From Chitinophaga sp. Ak27 (GTDB taxonomy: Bacteria; Bacteroidota; Bacteroidia; Chitinophagales; Chitinophagaceae): 64,000 nt of DNA. The notes below the pieces were generated by a model. It made no database searches, was not told the DNA's origin, and was given only the letters and a program-made list of their open reading frames with translations. Location: assembly GCF_012726295.1 (NCBI RefSeq), contig NZ_JABAOB010000008.1:186001-250000 (forward strand), read 5' to 3'. Numbering within the stretch: position 1 is the stretch's first letter; each line of letters starts with the position of its first letter. Both the position numbers and the translations under genes were made by a program. Below, one piece after another: positions 43,039-51,476 of this stretch.

Positions 43039-43818
43039 ATGCCTGAATTACCCGATCTGCAAGCATTTCGTCATAACCTGGAAAAGAAATTATTGCATCA
43101 GCAACTGAAAACAATTACTGTTAAGAACAGTAAGAAACTGGCGGTTACTGAAAAGACGCTGCAATCTGCCCTGGAAGGGCAAAAGTTGAAAGAGATACAG
43201 CGGGTGGGAAAGGAGTTGCATTTTGTATTCCAGAATGGGCATGTACTGGGCATGCACCTCATGTTGCACGGCAAATTATACTTCTTTGATCATCAAAATA
43301 AAGAGAAGTACACGATCGCCGAATTATTGTTTGGTAACGGAACCGGGTTAGCGATTACTGATTTCCAGGGCTCTGCCAATATTGCGCTGGACCCGGCTGA
43401 AAAAACTGCTCCAGATGCCTTGTCAGATGATTTTAATGAGCGCTACTTGGAGACACAGTTGAGCAAGAAAAAGATCGGTATTAAAAAATTTCTGTTGGAT
43501 CAAAAGCAGGTGTTGGGCATCGGAAATGCTTATGCCGATGATATTTTGTGGTACGCCAGGATTTCTCCTTTTTCCATCTGTAATAAAATCCCTGCCGCCA
43601 AGGTAAAGGTATTGCTGTCTGCCATCAGGCATATTTTACGGGAAGCCGAAAAAAAGATACTTAAAAGTAACCCCGACATTATTCATGGAGAAGTCCGGGA
43701 CTTTATGCTGGTACATAATGCCAAATTAAAGGAAAGTCCGGGTGGCGCTGCCATCCAAAAAGATACCGGTGGCGGCAGAAAGACTTATTACACGGATGAA
43801 CAGGAATTATTTGAGTAG
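43039..43818 (+). CDS. Fpg/Nei-family DNA glycosylase with zincless finger
   Basis: This 259-residue base-excision repair enzyme removes oxidised bases and cuts the strand. It has the catalytic N-terminus MPELPDLQ with Pro2 and Glu3. RVGKELHFVFQNGHVLGMHL carries the beta-elimination Lys, and GIGNAYADDILWYARISPF forms the helix-two-turn-helix. The zinc finger cysteines are all missing, but the hairpin remains: SPGGAAIQKDTGGGRKTYYTDEQ, keeping the DNA-binding Arg in GGRKTYY. This is the zincless-finger form known from eukaryotic NEIL1. Lesion preference cannot be read from the sequence. Its last 12 bases overlap the end of the SDR gene. Confidence 0.9.
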   Translation: MPELPDLQAFRHNLEKKLLHQQLKTITVKNSKKLAVTEKTLQSALEGQKLKEIQRVGKELHFVFQNGHVLGMHLMLHGKLYFFDHQNKEKYTIAELLFGNGTGLAITDFQGSANIALDPAEKTAPDALSDDFNERYLETQLSKKKIGIKKFLLDQKQVLGIGNAYADDILWYARISPFSICNKIPAAKVKVLLSAIRHILREAEKKILKSNPDIIHGEVRDFMLVHNAKLKESPGGAAIQKDTGGGRKTYYTDEQELFE

Positions 43819-44631
43819 TATCCCCGACGCAAAAGCCGTATCCGGGGTAGTGTTCTGCGGTTCATAAATTCTCCCGGCGATTTTTTCCACAAAAGCTTTG
43901 GGGAAAAATTTGGGCAGCCAGGCGTTCAATTTATTAGTGAAACCGGGCACAATTTCCGCTTTGCCGCTAAACAAGCCATCAATAGCTATTTTAGCTACCC
44001 TTTCTGGCGTCATATTAAACCGGTCGGCAATCTTCCGGGTGCGGTTGCTCATGCGCGCCCGGTTCACAAAATCGGTATCGGTACTACCCGGGCTCAATGC
44101 GCTCACGGAAATATTGGAGTGCCGTAGTTCATGCCGGAGTCCGCGCGTAAACGATAGCGCAAAGGCCTTGGTAGCGGCATAAATATTCAGGTAGGGTACC
44201 GTTTGATAAGCGGTAGTGCTGGCCAGATTAAGCAGGTATGCCCTGGGAAACTGCCGCAGTACCGGAATATAGGCATACGACAAGCTTACCTGTGCCTTGA
44301 TATTTACATCAATGATATTCAGCTGTTCGGGCAGTGTTAATGTTTCAAATGCGCCATTGATACCATACCCGGCGTTATTTACCACCACCGACAACAAATC
44401 GTGATAAGTACTGCTCCAGGCAGTGACTTGTTGCGCAGCATCGGGGGCCGATAAATCCTGTTGCAGCGTGCGTACATGCACGTGATATTGTACTGACAGC
44501 GCTTCTGCGGTAGCTGCCAGGGCAGGTTGGTCTATATCCACCAACAGCAGGTGGTAATTTTTTTCCGCCAGCTGTGCCGCAATGGCTTTCCCTATTCCTT
44601 TGGCTGCGCCGGTAATTAATGCGTATGACAT
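43807..44631 (-). CDS. SDR-family oxidoreductase
   Basis: This 274-residue short-chain dehydrogenase/reductase uses NAD(P)H on an unknown carbonyl substrate. The cofactor motif is ALITGAAKGIGKAIAAQL, with VVNNAGYGINGAFETL. The active-site residues are Ser in LLNLASTTAY and the Tyr-Lys pair in YLNIYAATKAFALSF. Motif ALSPGSTDTDF follows. The frame extends 24 codons upstream, but MSYALITG is the usual start for this family. It follows the PhyH-like gene after 11 bases and overlaps the convergent glycosylase gene by 12. Confidence 0.93.
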   Translation of the reverse strand: MSYALITGAAKGIGKAIAAQLAEKNYHLLLVDIDQPALAATAEALSVQYHVHVRTLQQDLSAPDAAQQVTAWSSTYHDLLSVVVNNAGYGINGAFETLTLPEQLNIIDVNIKAQVSLSYAYIPVLRQFPRAYLLNLASTTAYQTVPYLNIYAATKAFALSFTRGLRHELRHSNISVSALSPGSTDTDFVNRARMSNRTRKIADRFNMTPERVAKIAIDGLFSGKAEIVPGFTNKLNAWLPKFFPKAFVEKIAGRIYEPQNTTPDTAFASGILLK

Positions 44632-44642
44632 AGTTATTATTT

Positions 44643-45536
44643 TTAGAGAGAAGGAGTGTTTACTTCCGCCAGCTTTTCCGGGTGTGCAGTAACATTTACC
44701 CACTGTGGCTTCCCGCCATAGAGGTGTTGTTTAAACTGGGCCAGCTTATGATAGAAAGGCGTGGGGCTATTGGCTGTTTTAGGCTGATAGTCGCCGGTAA
44801 TGATAGGGATGTACATCACCCGCCGGCGGCTTTTTTCGCCGGTGTGTGACGACTGCTGTACGCGGTGCCACAGGCGGCCATCATGCACGGTAAGATCGCC
44901 CGCTTCGATATCGAAACCCACTTCCTTTTTATCCGGATTGTTATCGATGAAATATTTCTTTCTGAATAGTAATTTAAAAAGGCCTTGTTCGTGCGTACCG
45001 GGTAATACCCGTAGACCGCCGTTATCCAGCGGGCAGTCGTCGAGGTGAATGCCTACGTTGAGCATAGGAAGAATCCGCGAGCCAAGAAACAAATCCCGGG
45101 GGCTATCGGTGTGCCAGCCCAGCTGCTTGAATTGGCTGGCAGCGGTATTAACATAATGATTGATTACCAGTCCATCTTTTTCATTTTCGCCTATCCTGCC
45201 GCTATAGGGACCCAGTAATGCGATGAGCGACTGGAGCCTTTGATCTTTCAACAATTCACGTAAGGTATTGCTGAAGTGGGAGGCAAAAGCAATGCGTTGA
45301 ATGAGCGGAGCGCCATTGATGTCGGCGCCGAATTTCAGCGGAATACCGTTGACTTTCTGTACCTGGTTGCGTAACAGGAAATCCTGTACCCGCGCTACCT
45401 CTTCGTGAATATGGGCAAGTGTATTTTTATCCAGGTAATTTTTAAACTGGATGATTCCATGTTGGCGGAAATATTGGAGATGTGTGTGGTTAATCGCCTC
45501 ATTGAGGCGGAATATGGGTTGGTTGTTCGTGTTCAT
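44643..45536 (-). CDS. Phytanoyl-CoA dioxygenase (PhyH) family protein
   Basis: This 297-residue iron- and 2-oxoglutarate-dependent oxygenase of the PhyH family has an unknown substrate. The iron ligands are His and Asp in LGWHTDSPRD and a late His in VHDGRLWHRVQQSSH. The 2-oxoglutarate-binding Arg is probably in GEKSRRRVMYIP. Other typical segments are LNVGIHLDDCPLDNGGLRVL and PGTHEQG. The frame extends 33 codons upstream, but the ATG before NTNNQPIFRL is preferred. It is the first gene of a short unit with the SDR gene 11 bases downstream. Confidence 0.9.
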   Translation of the reverse strand: MNTNNQPIFRLNEAINHTHLQYFRQHGIIQFKNYLDKNTLAHIHEEVARVQDFLLRNQVQKVNGIPLKFGADINGAPLIQRIAFASHFSNTLRELLKDQRLQSLIALLGPYSGRIGENEKDGLVINHYVNTAASQFKQLGWHTDSPRDLFLGSRILPMLNVGIHLDDCPLDNGGLRVLPGTHEQGLFKLLFRKKYFIDNNPDKKEVGFDIEAGDLTVHDGRLWHRVQQSSHTGEKSRRRVMYIPIITGDYQPKTANSPTPFYHKLAQFKQHLYGGKPQWVNVTAHPEKLAEVNTPSL

Positions 45537-45809
45537 GACGAATGTGTTTAGACTGACAGTAATGTTGGTTGTTGAAATAAAAATGCGAAGCGGCAGTGGT
45601 GGGAGCCTGCAGGAGGGAATGGGCGTTAACAACAATAAACAGCTGCTGGCTGTTGCGGGCGATTGATCAGATGGTATAACCGGTGTCGGTTAGATGGATA
45701 ATAATTAGTGTCCATGGCATACGATTTTTATTAGTCTACTAATTCTGTGGACAAATATAGATATTCACTTTTAATTGCAAAAAAATATTTTCCGTTACCG
45801 GACGGGATG

Positions 45810-46409
45810 TTATTGGCCGGTATTATTCAGTAATGCTTCATAGTCGCTATTAGTATCGATATCTATGGCGCCTTGGGGAAAATGGAGGGTAGCTACCTGG
45901 TTGGGGTGTTGCAACAATATTTTTTTAGCGCCTTCCTGTCCGCTGAGGGATAGCAGCTGGGGGAAGAATTTTTTATCGAAGAGAGCCGGCGTACCTATTG
46001 TGTCGCCATAGGCAGCTGCTACCAGGCTCTTGCCGCTGGACTTTTTGAGAGCGTAGAGGTCTTGCAGCAGGGAAGTGCTGATATGTGGCTGATCGCATAA
46101 AAGCAACAGTGCGCTGGAAGTATTGGGTTGTACCTGGAGCAGGTGTTGCAGGCTTGCTTTAATAGAGCTGCCCATGCCGGTAGGCCAGTGTGGATTAACG
46201 ATTGTGTGTACTTTTTCTGCAGTGAGTTGTTGTTTGATCTGGGTAGCAAAGGCACCCAGCACTACCACAACAGGCATATGTCCTGACTGCTGGGCGGTGT
46301 GTACTACATTTTGCAGCAGGCTTTTATGTTGAAAAGGCAGTTGCTGTTTTGGGGTGCCCAGCCTTTTTGAGGCGCCAGCGGCGAGGATGATGATACCGGT
46401 TGTTTCCAT
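45810..46409 (-). CDS. MobA-like nucleotidyltransferase for molybdenum cofactor
   Basis: This 199-residue protein of the MobA/MocA type adds a nucleotide (CMP or GMP) to molybdopterin. The nucleotide-binding start is IIILAAGASKRLGTPKQQLP. LLLLCDQPHIS carries the metal-binding Asp, and VAAYGDTIGTPALFDKKFF is the substrate loop. It is the last gene of the five-gene molybdoenzyme operon. Its ATG overlaps the XdhC stop as TAATG, which implies coupled translation. In the PaoABC system the cofactor is the cytosine dinucleotide form, made by a MocA enzyme like this one. Confidence 0.9.
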   Translation of the reverse strand: METTGIIILAAGASKRLGTPKQQLPFQHKSLLQNVVHTAQQSGHMPVVVVLGAFATQIKQQLTAEKVHTIVNPHWPTGMGSSIKASLQHLLQVQPNTSSALLLLCDQPHISTSLLQDLYALKKSSGKSLVAAAYGDTIGTPALFDKKFFPQLLSLSGQEGAKKILLQHPNQVATLHFPQGAIDIDTNSDYEALLNNTGQ

Positions 46410-47563
46410 TATAATACTTGTTGGAGGATGATTTGTTGTTCACGTGGATGAATGGTGGTATTTTTTTCCCGTAAGGAAGTAGCGGCTGCTGCCGACATCA
46501 CTGATTTTATTTCACTGACTACGGAGAGCGCAATTTCTTCCGGTGTTTCTGCGCCGAGGTCAAGTCCTGCGGGTCCGTGTATGCGTGCCCGTTGTTGCCT
46601 CGAAACCTGGATGCCGTTTTCCATGAGTTCGCTGAGCATGCGTTGTAATTTTTTGGCAGGCCCCAACACGCCTATATACGGCAGGGGAAGTGGTAATAAT
46701 TGTGCCAGCAGGACCAGGTCGTAATTATAGTTATGGGTCATGAGTATCACTGCCGTGTAGGCGTCGGTGTTAACTGCCGACAGGAGTTGTGCCGGCTTGG
46801 CCAGTACAACCCGGGTAGCATCGGGGAACCTTGACTGGGTAGCGTACAGGGGGCGTCCATCGGCAACAATGGTACCCCATCCCAGCAGGCCGGCCATTTT
46901 TACCAATGGTATTACATCGTTGCCTGCGCCGGCAATGAGCAACTGTATAGCAGGTGGCAGATAAGCTGCATGCGCAGTAAAGTCGTTATTAGCGGCCTGG
47001 TAGGTTTTGGTAAAAGAGGTTTGTGTGCCCAGCGCCACCCGGGCATCGGTGATCACAGCCTGTTGGAGCTTCTTGTCTTCAATAGGGTATACCGTTTGCC
47101 CGTTGGCGGTGAGCAGCAGGCAGGTACCGGGCTGAGGTCCTTTGCGCTGGCGCAGACTAAAAAGGGTGACCAGCGCCGCGGGGCTGCGATGTGCGACGAC
47201 TTCGCGGAGCAGCGCCAACGGGTTGTTGGAACTGGCAGCGTTGATAGGTTCCAAGAGAATATGAATAATGCCGTTGCATCCCAGTCCTACACCCAGTATA
47301 GCATCGTCTTCATCGTTGGTATCGTAGGTAACCAGCATGGGTTGCTGTTGCAATATTACCAGCTGTGCTTTGCGCAGGGCATCGCCTTCGAGGCATCCAC
47401 CGCTGATGGCGCCGGTAAGGGTGCCATTTTCTGTTACCAACATACGCGCACCGGGTTGACGGTAAGCCGATCCTTCCACATGCACTACTGTAGCCAGGGC
47501 TGTTTTCAGGCCTTGCTGGCAAGCGTTATGATAAGCCTTTACAATATCTTCGAGCTCTTTCAT
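46409..47563 (-). CDS. XdhC/CoxI-family molybdenum cofactor insertion protein
   Basis: This 384-residue cytosolic factor binds sulfurated molybdenum cofactor and hands it to the apoenzyme. The XdhC/CoxI domain shows VEGSAYRQPGARMLV and TGAISGGCLEGDAL at the front. The C-terminal Rossmann-like domain has QLLIAGAGNDVIPLVKMAGL, VILMTHNYNYDLVLLAQLL and GPAGLDLGAETPEEIALSV. It corresponds to PaoD in E. coli. It overlaps the molybdenum-subunit gene by 4 bases. Confidence 0.93.
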   Translation of the reverse strand: MKELEDIVKAYHNACQQGLKTALATVVHVEGSAYRQPGARMLVTENGTLTGAISGGCLEGDALRKAQLVILQQQPMLVTYDTNDEDDAILGVGLGCNGIIHILLEPINAASSNNPLALLREVVAHRSPAALVTLFSLRQRKGPQPGTCLLLTANGQTVYPIEDKKLQQAVITDARVALGTQTSFTKTYQAANNDFTAHAAYLPPAIQLLIAGAGNDVIPLVKMAGLLGWGTIVADGRPLYATQSRFPDATRVVLAKPAQLLSAVNTDAYTAVILMTHNYNYDLVLLAQLLPLPLPYIGVLGPAKKLQRMLSELMENGIQVSRQQRARIHGPAGLDLGAETPEEIALSVVSEIKSVMSAAAATSLREKNTTIHPREQQIILQQVL

Positions 47564-49779
47564 GTGGTTGCATTTTCTGTGGAGGCAATATGCAATAGCT
47601 TATCTGGTGTGATAGGCAGATCGCGTACACGGATGCCGGTGGCGTGAAATACTGCATTGGAAACAGCGGCCGCAAATCCTATCAATGCAATTTCTCCCAG
47701 TCCTTTAGAGCCCATGGGATTAATATGTGGGTCCTTTTTATTAACGAAATACACATCGGTGGGTGGCGTATCTGCGTTGACCGGTACGTGGTAATCGGCG
47801 TAGTTATTATTTATGAAACGGCCGAAGCGGTGATCCAGTATAGCCTCTTCCGTTAGGGCCATACCGATGCCGCCTACTACGCCGCCAATCATCTGGCTGC
47901 GGGCTGTTTTGGTATTAACGATGGCGCCAGCGTCTGCCACGCTTACGATATGTTGTATGCGCACCACACCGGTAGCGGGATGTACATGTACTTTGGCAAA
48001 ATGTACGGAGAAAGAGTACATGGAGTATTTCTTTCTTTCGTCGCCGCCCTGGGAGGTAGCTGTTACTTTTACTTCCGGCAGCTTTTGTTGTTGCAGTAGT
48101 GCTTCATGCGTAATTTTTGTTTGCCGGTCGGCAGTAATGAGTTGTCCATCTTCATAAATAATCAGCTCCGGGGTGGTTTGTTTAAATGCGGGCACCTGGC
48201 TGATAGCGAGGTTCGCCAGTTCTTTAAGCAGGGCATGGCAAACGTCCGATACGGCGCTACCTACAGTAGATACAGTGGCAGAGCCTCCTTGTTCCGGTGC
48301 ATAGGGAAAAGTGGACTCACCCAACATAAAAGTTATTTTATCCGGGGTGATACCGGTGACATCGGCGGCGATTTGTACCATGGCAGTGGCCGTACCGGGG
48401 CCAATATCTGCGGCGGCGCTTTGAAGGGTGAGTGTGCCATCGGATTTTAGTATAGCCGATACCGTAGCTTTGCCACGATAGGCGCCGAAGGTACCACTGC
48501 TCATGCCATAGCCCACCAGCATACCATTTTCCTGCATACTGCGTGGTACCGGGTTGCGGCTAGACCAACCAATTTTTTCCGCCCCTATCTGATAGGCTTC
48601 CTTCAGGTATTTGCTGGAGAAGGGGAGGTTTCTTTCGGGGTCGGTATCGGCATGATTGAGGATGCGCAATTGCAGCGGATCTATTTTCAGTTTGTAGGAG
48701 AGCTCATCTATGGCCGATTCCAGGGCGAAGGAGCCAGTGGCTTCCCCGGGGCCCCGCATCCAGATGGGCGTGCTCATATTGAGCGGTACCAGCTGGTACC
48801 GGGTATTTACGTTGGGGCAGTCGTACATGAATTTCGTCATGGCTACAATGCCTTCGGTAAAATCTTCGTAAGGCGACGTGATAGCGACGGCTTCATGGGT
48901 AATGCCGGTTAATTTCCCATCGGGAGTGGCGCCCATGCTTATCTTCTGACTGGAATTGGGCCGGTATCCTACCAGTGTAAACATTTGTTCGCGGGTGATA
49001 ACCAGCTTTACTGGTTTACGTATTTTTTTGGCGGCCAGTATAGTGGCAATTTCCAATGGCCATACACGGAGTGCCATGCCAAATGCGCCGCCTACAAACC
49101 GGGAGTGGACGGTAATATTTTGTTCGGGGATTTCGAACAGTTCCTGGATTGTTTCCTGTACGCTTTTCACGCCCTGTGTTTTAGCATAGAGTGTGAGGTT
49201 GTCGGGAGTGGTCCAGTGAGCAATGATACCAGCCAGCTCCATGGGATTGTGTACTTCCAGTGGAATGGTGTATTGGGCGCTGTGGGTAACAGGTGCTTTT
49301 TGCCAGGCATTAATTTCTCCACGGGAATAGTCTTTCATGCGATTGTTCTGAAAGGCTTTATCCATGCTGGCTTCCATATTAGTGTAATGTGTTTCCTGGT
49401 TGTACTGTACTTCTACCAGGGAGGCGGCGTATACTGCGCGTTCCAGGGTGTTAGCTACTACAATAGCTACTGGCTGCCCGTTGGAGTAAATGCGGTTATC
49501 GCGGAAGATTTGCAGGCCGTTTTTGTTGCCCGGAGTCGTCTTTTTATACCCAGGTACCGGCGGGGCGTTCAGGTGCGACACTACATCTACTACACCTGGT
49601 GCGCGCAACGCTTTGGTGGCGTTGATGCCGGCAATGGCGCCGCAGCTGATGGTACTGCAAACCAACGCAGCGTATTGCATATCCGCTGGTTGGTGGTCGG
49701 CAAAGTATTTGGCTCCGCCGGTTACTTTCAGGCGACCATCCACGCGGTTCATGGGTTGTCCTGTTTGTTGTTTTTTCAT
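47560..49779 (-). CDS. Molybdopterin-binding subunit of xanthine dehydrogenase-family oxidoreductase
   Basis: This 739-residue catalytic subunit carries the molybdenum site and resembles PaoC, an aldehyde oxidoreductase subunit. The entry domain begins NRVDGRLKVTGGAKYFAD. Cofactor contacts are FVGGAFGMALR and RGPGEATGSFALESAIDEL, and the GGSATVSTVGSAVSDVC segment follows. The catalytic Glu is in MGSKGLGEIALIGFAAA. No signal peptide is present; in PaoABC the complex is exported by the Tat signal of the small subunit. It overlaps both neighbours by 4 bases. The substrate cannot be fixed from the sequence. Confidence 0.93.
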   Translation of the reverse strand: MKKQQTGQPMNRVDGRLKVTGGAKYFADHQPADMQYAALVCSTISCGAIAGINATKALRAPGVVDVVSHLNAPPVPGYKKTTPGNKNGLQIFRDNRIYSNGQPVAIVVANTLERAVYAASLVEVQYNQETHYTNMEASMDKAFQNNRMKDYSRGEINAWQKAPVTHSAQYTIPLEVHNPMELAGIIAHWTTPDNLTLYAKTQGVKSVQETIQELFEIPEQNITVHSRFVGGAFGMALRVWPLEIATILAAKKIRKPVKLVITREQMFTLVGYRPNSSQKISMGATPDGKLTGITHEAVAITSPYEDFTEGIVAMTKFMYDCPNVNTRYQLVPLNMSTPIWMRGPGEATGSFALESAIDELSYKLKIDPLQLRILNHADTDPERNLPFSSKYLKEAYQIGAEKIGWSSRNPVPRSMQENGMLVGYGMSSGTFGAYRGKATVSAILKSDGTLTLQSAAADIGPGTATAMVQIAADVTGITPDKITFMLGESTFPYAPEQGGSATVSTVGSAVSDVCHALLKELANLAISQVPAFKQTTPELIIYEDGQLITADRQTKITHEALLQQQKLPEVKVTATSQGGDERKKYSMYSFSVHFAKVHVHPATGVVRIQHIVSVADAGAIVNTKTARSQMIGGVVGGIGMALTEEAILDHRFGRFINNNYADYHVPVNADTPPTDVYFVNKKDPHINPMGSKGLGEIALIGFAAAVSNAVFHATGIRVRDLPITPDKLLHIASTENATT

Positions 49780-50756
49780 GCGGTAGCAGCTTTTAGTAAG
49801 GCGGTTTGAATACTATTGAATGCCAGCTCTTTTTTAAACCCATTGTGGGCGTATGTTTTAGCGCCCTGGATGGCGATGTTCGCCGCCAGCCGGAAGTTAT
49901 CGCTGGTAGGTGTTTTGCCGGTGAGCGCTTTTTCTGCATCGGGCAGGCGCCAGGGTTTATGTGCTACTCCGCCCATGGCTATACGAACATTGCGTATAAC
50001 ATTGTCGCTGATATCCATGGCCACTGCTACAGACACCAGCGCGAAAGCATAAGAGGCGCGGTCGCGTACCTTGAGGTAGCAGGTATGTTTGGTGAATGGG
50101 TGCGGGGGTATTTCCACCGCCGTGATCAGTTCATTTTTAGCCAGGTTATTATCCAATTGCGGGGTATTGCCGGGCAGGCGGTGAAAGTCGGTAAATGGAA
50201 TGCGGCGTTCGCCTTTGGGGCCTGCTACCAGTACCGTTGCGTCGAGGGCGGCCAATGCTACGCACATATCGCTGGGATGAACGGCGATGCAGTTGTCGCT
50301 GGCGCCGAAAATGGCGTGCATGCGGTTAATACCTCCGGTAGCGCCGCAGCCGCTGTTGGGCTGCCGTTTATTACAGGGCATAGACGTATCGTAGAAATAG
50401 GAGCAACGGGTGCGTTGCATCATGTTGCCACCTACGGTAGCCATATTGCGCAGTTGCTGGGATGCGCCGGCCAGTAGGGCTTCCGACAACAGCGGATGTT
50501 GTGTTTTTACCAGGTCATGTGCGGCCAGGTCGCTGTTGAGCACCAGGGCGCCTATGTGCAGGGTATTACCGTCCTGCCGGATCTCCCGGAGTGGAAGCTG
50601 GTTGATGTCGATCAGTTTTTCCGGTAAGGCGACCCCGTTTTTCATGAGGTCGAGCAGGTTAGTACCACCGGCAATGAAGCGGGCGCTATGATCGCGTGCC
50701 ATAGCTTCTATGGCGGCCTTGAGGCTGTTGGGTCTTACGTAGGAGAAAGGATTCAT
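49776..50756 (-). CDS. FAD-binding subunit of the molybdenum oxidoreductase
   Basis: This 326-residue medium subunit binds FAD. The FAD site is ARFIAGGTNLLDLMKNG. A cysteine-rich segment (CSYFYDTSMPCNKRQPNSGC) matches the extra iron-sulfur site known from PaoB and the related 4-hydroxybenzoyl-CoA reductase. TVGGNMMQRTRC and RDRASYAFALVSVAVAMD are further subunit motifs. The frame extends 58 codons upstream, but MNPFSYVRPNSLKAA is the family start and gives a 4-base overlap with the iron-sulfur subunit gene. Confidence 0.92.
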   Translation of the reverse strand: MNPFSYVRPNSLKAAIEAMARDHSARFIAGGTNLLDLMKNGVALPEKLIDINQLPLREIRQDGNTLHIGALVLNSDLAAHDLVKTQHPLLSEALLAGASQQLRNMATVGGNMMQRTRCSYFYDTSMPCNKRQPNSGCGATGGINRMHAIFGASDNCIAVHPSDMCVALAALDATVLVAGPKGERRIPFTDFHRLPGNTPQLDNNLAKNELITAVEIPPHPFTKHTCYLKVRDRASYAFALVSVAVAMDISDNVIRNVRIAMGGVAHKPWRLPDAEKALTGKTPTSDNFRLAANIAIQGAKTYAHNGFKKELAFNSIQTALLKAATA

Positions 50757-51388
50757 GCTGTTTGTCCTCCATTTTTTACGTCCATGATGGCGTTTACAAT
50801 ATTGTCGTATGCACCGCAGCGGCAGATGTTGCCGCTCATGAATTCGCGGATTTGTTCCGGCGAGCCGGCATGGCCTTCGTTCAGGCAGGCTACGGCCGAC
50901 ATGATTTGTCCGGGGGTACAATATCCGCATTGGAAGCCGTCATGCCGGATGAATGCTTCCTGCACGGGGTGCAACTGATCGCCGTTGGAAAGGCCTTCGA
51001 TGGTAGTAATCTTTTTGCCCTCCTGCATTACGGCGAGTGTGAGACAAGAGTTGATCCGCTGGCCATTTACATGTACCGTGCAGGCGCCGCACTGGCCGTG
51101 GTCGCAACCTTTTTTAGTACCGGTCAGCGCAAGCTGTTCCCGTAGCAGGTCCAGCAGGGTAACACGGGGTTCTACGGAGAGCTGCATTTTCTTCCCGTTT
51201 ATTTCCAGGCTGACCGGCATCTTTTCGAACACGGCGGCAATGGCTTCGTCGTGTTGCGCGGCCTTTAGCACCAATGGCGGCGCTAAGGCCAGTGCCATAA
51301 CAGCAGAAGATTGTTTCAGGAAATCGCGGCGGGCTTCCTGTTTATCTTTTTTTGGTGGAACAGATGATGGCTTGTTTCCCTGTGGCAT
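50753..51388 (-). CDS. Tat-exported [2Fe-2S] subunit of the molybdenum oxidoreductase
   Basis: This 211-residue electron-transfer subunit has two [2Fe-2S] clusters. A twin-arginine signal (ARRDFLKQSSAVMALALAPP) is at residues 18-40. The plant-type cluster is CDHGQCGACTVHVNGQRINSC and the second is CGYCTPGQ with CRCGAYDN. A Tat signal only on this subunit is the arrangement of E. coli PaoA, so the whole complex is likely moved to the periplasm as a unit. It is the first gene of the operon that continues through the FAD and molybdenum subunits, XdhC and MobA-like genes. Confidence 0.93.
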   Translation of the reverse strand: MPQGNKPSSVPPKKDKQEARRDFLKQSSAVMALALAPPLVLKAAQHDEAIAAVFEKMPVSLEINGKKMQLSVEPRVTLLDLLREQLALTGTKKGCDHGQCGACTVHVNGQRINSCLTLAVMQEGKKITTIEGLSNGDQLHPVQEAFIRHDGFQCGYCTPGQIMSAVACLNEGHAGSPEQIREFMSGNICRCGAYDNIVNAIMDVKNGGQTA

Positions 51389-51476
51389 TTTGCACCCGTT
51401 TTTTTCACTAATAAGTTAGCGAAAAAAAATGGTTCCGGGTGCTAAACTTTGATGTATGGTGAACGGAAAAGCTGGT

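Noticed and set aside
48985..49809. 274-codon open frame on the plus strand inside the molybdenum subunit gene
   Set aside because: It is antisense to a gene with clear family motifs and shows none of its own.
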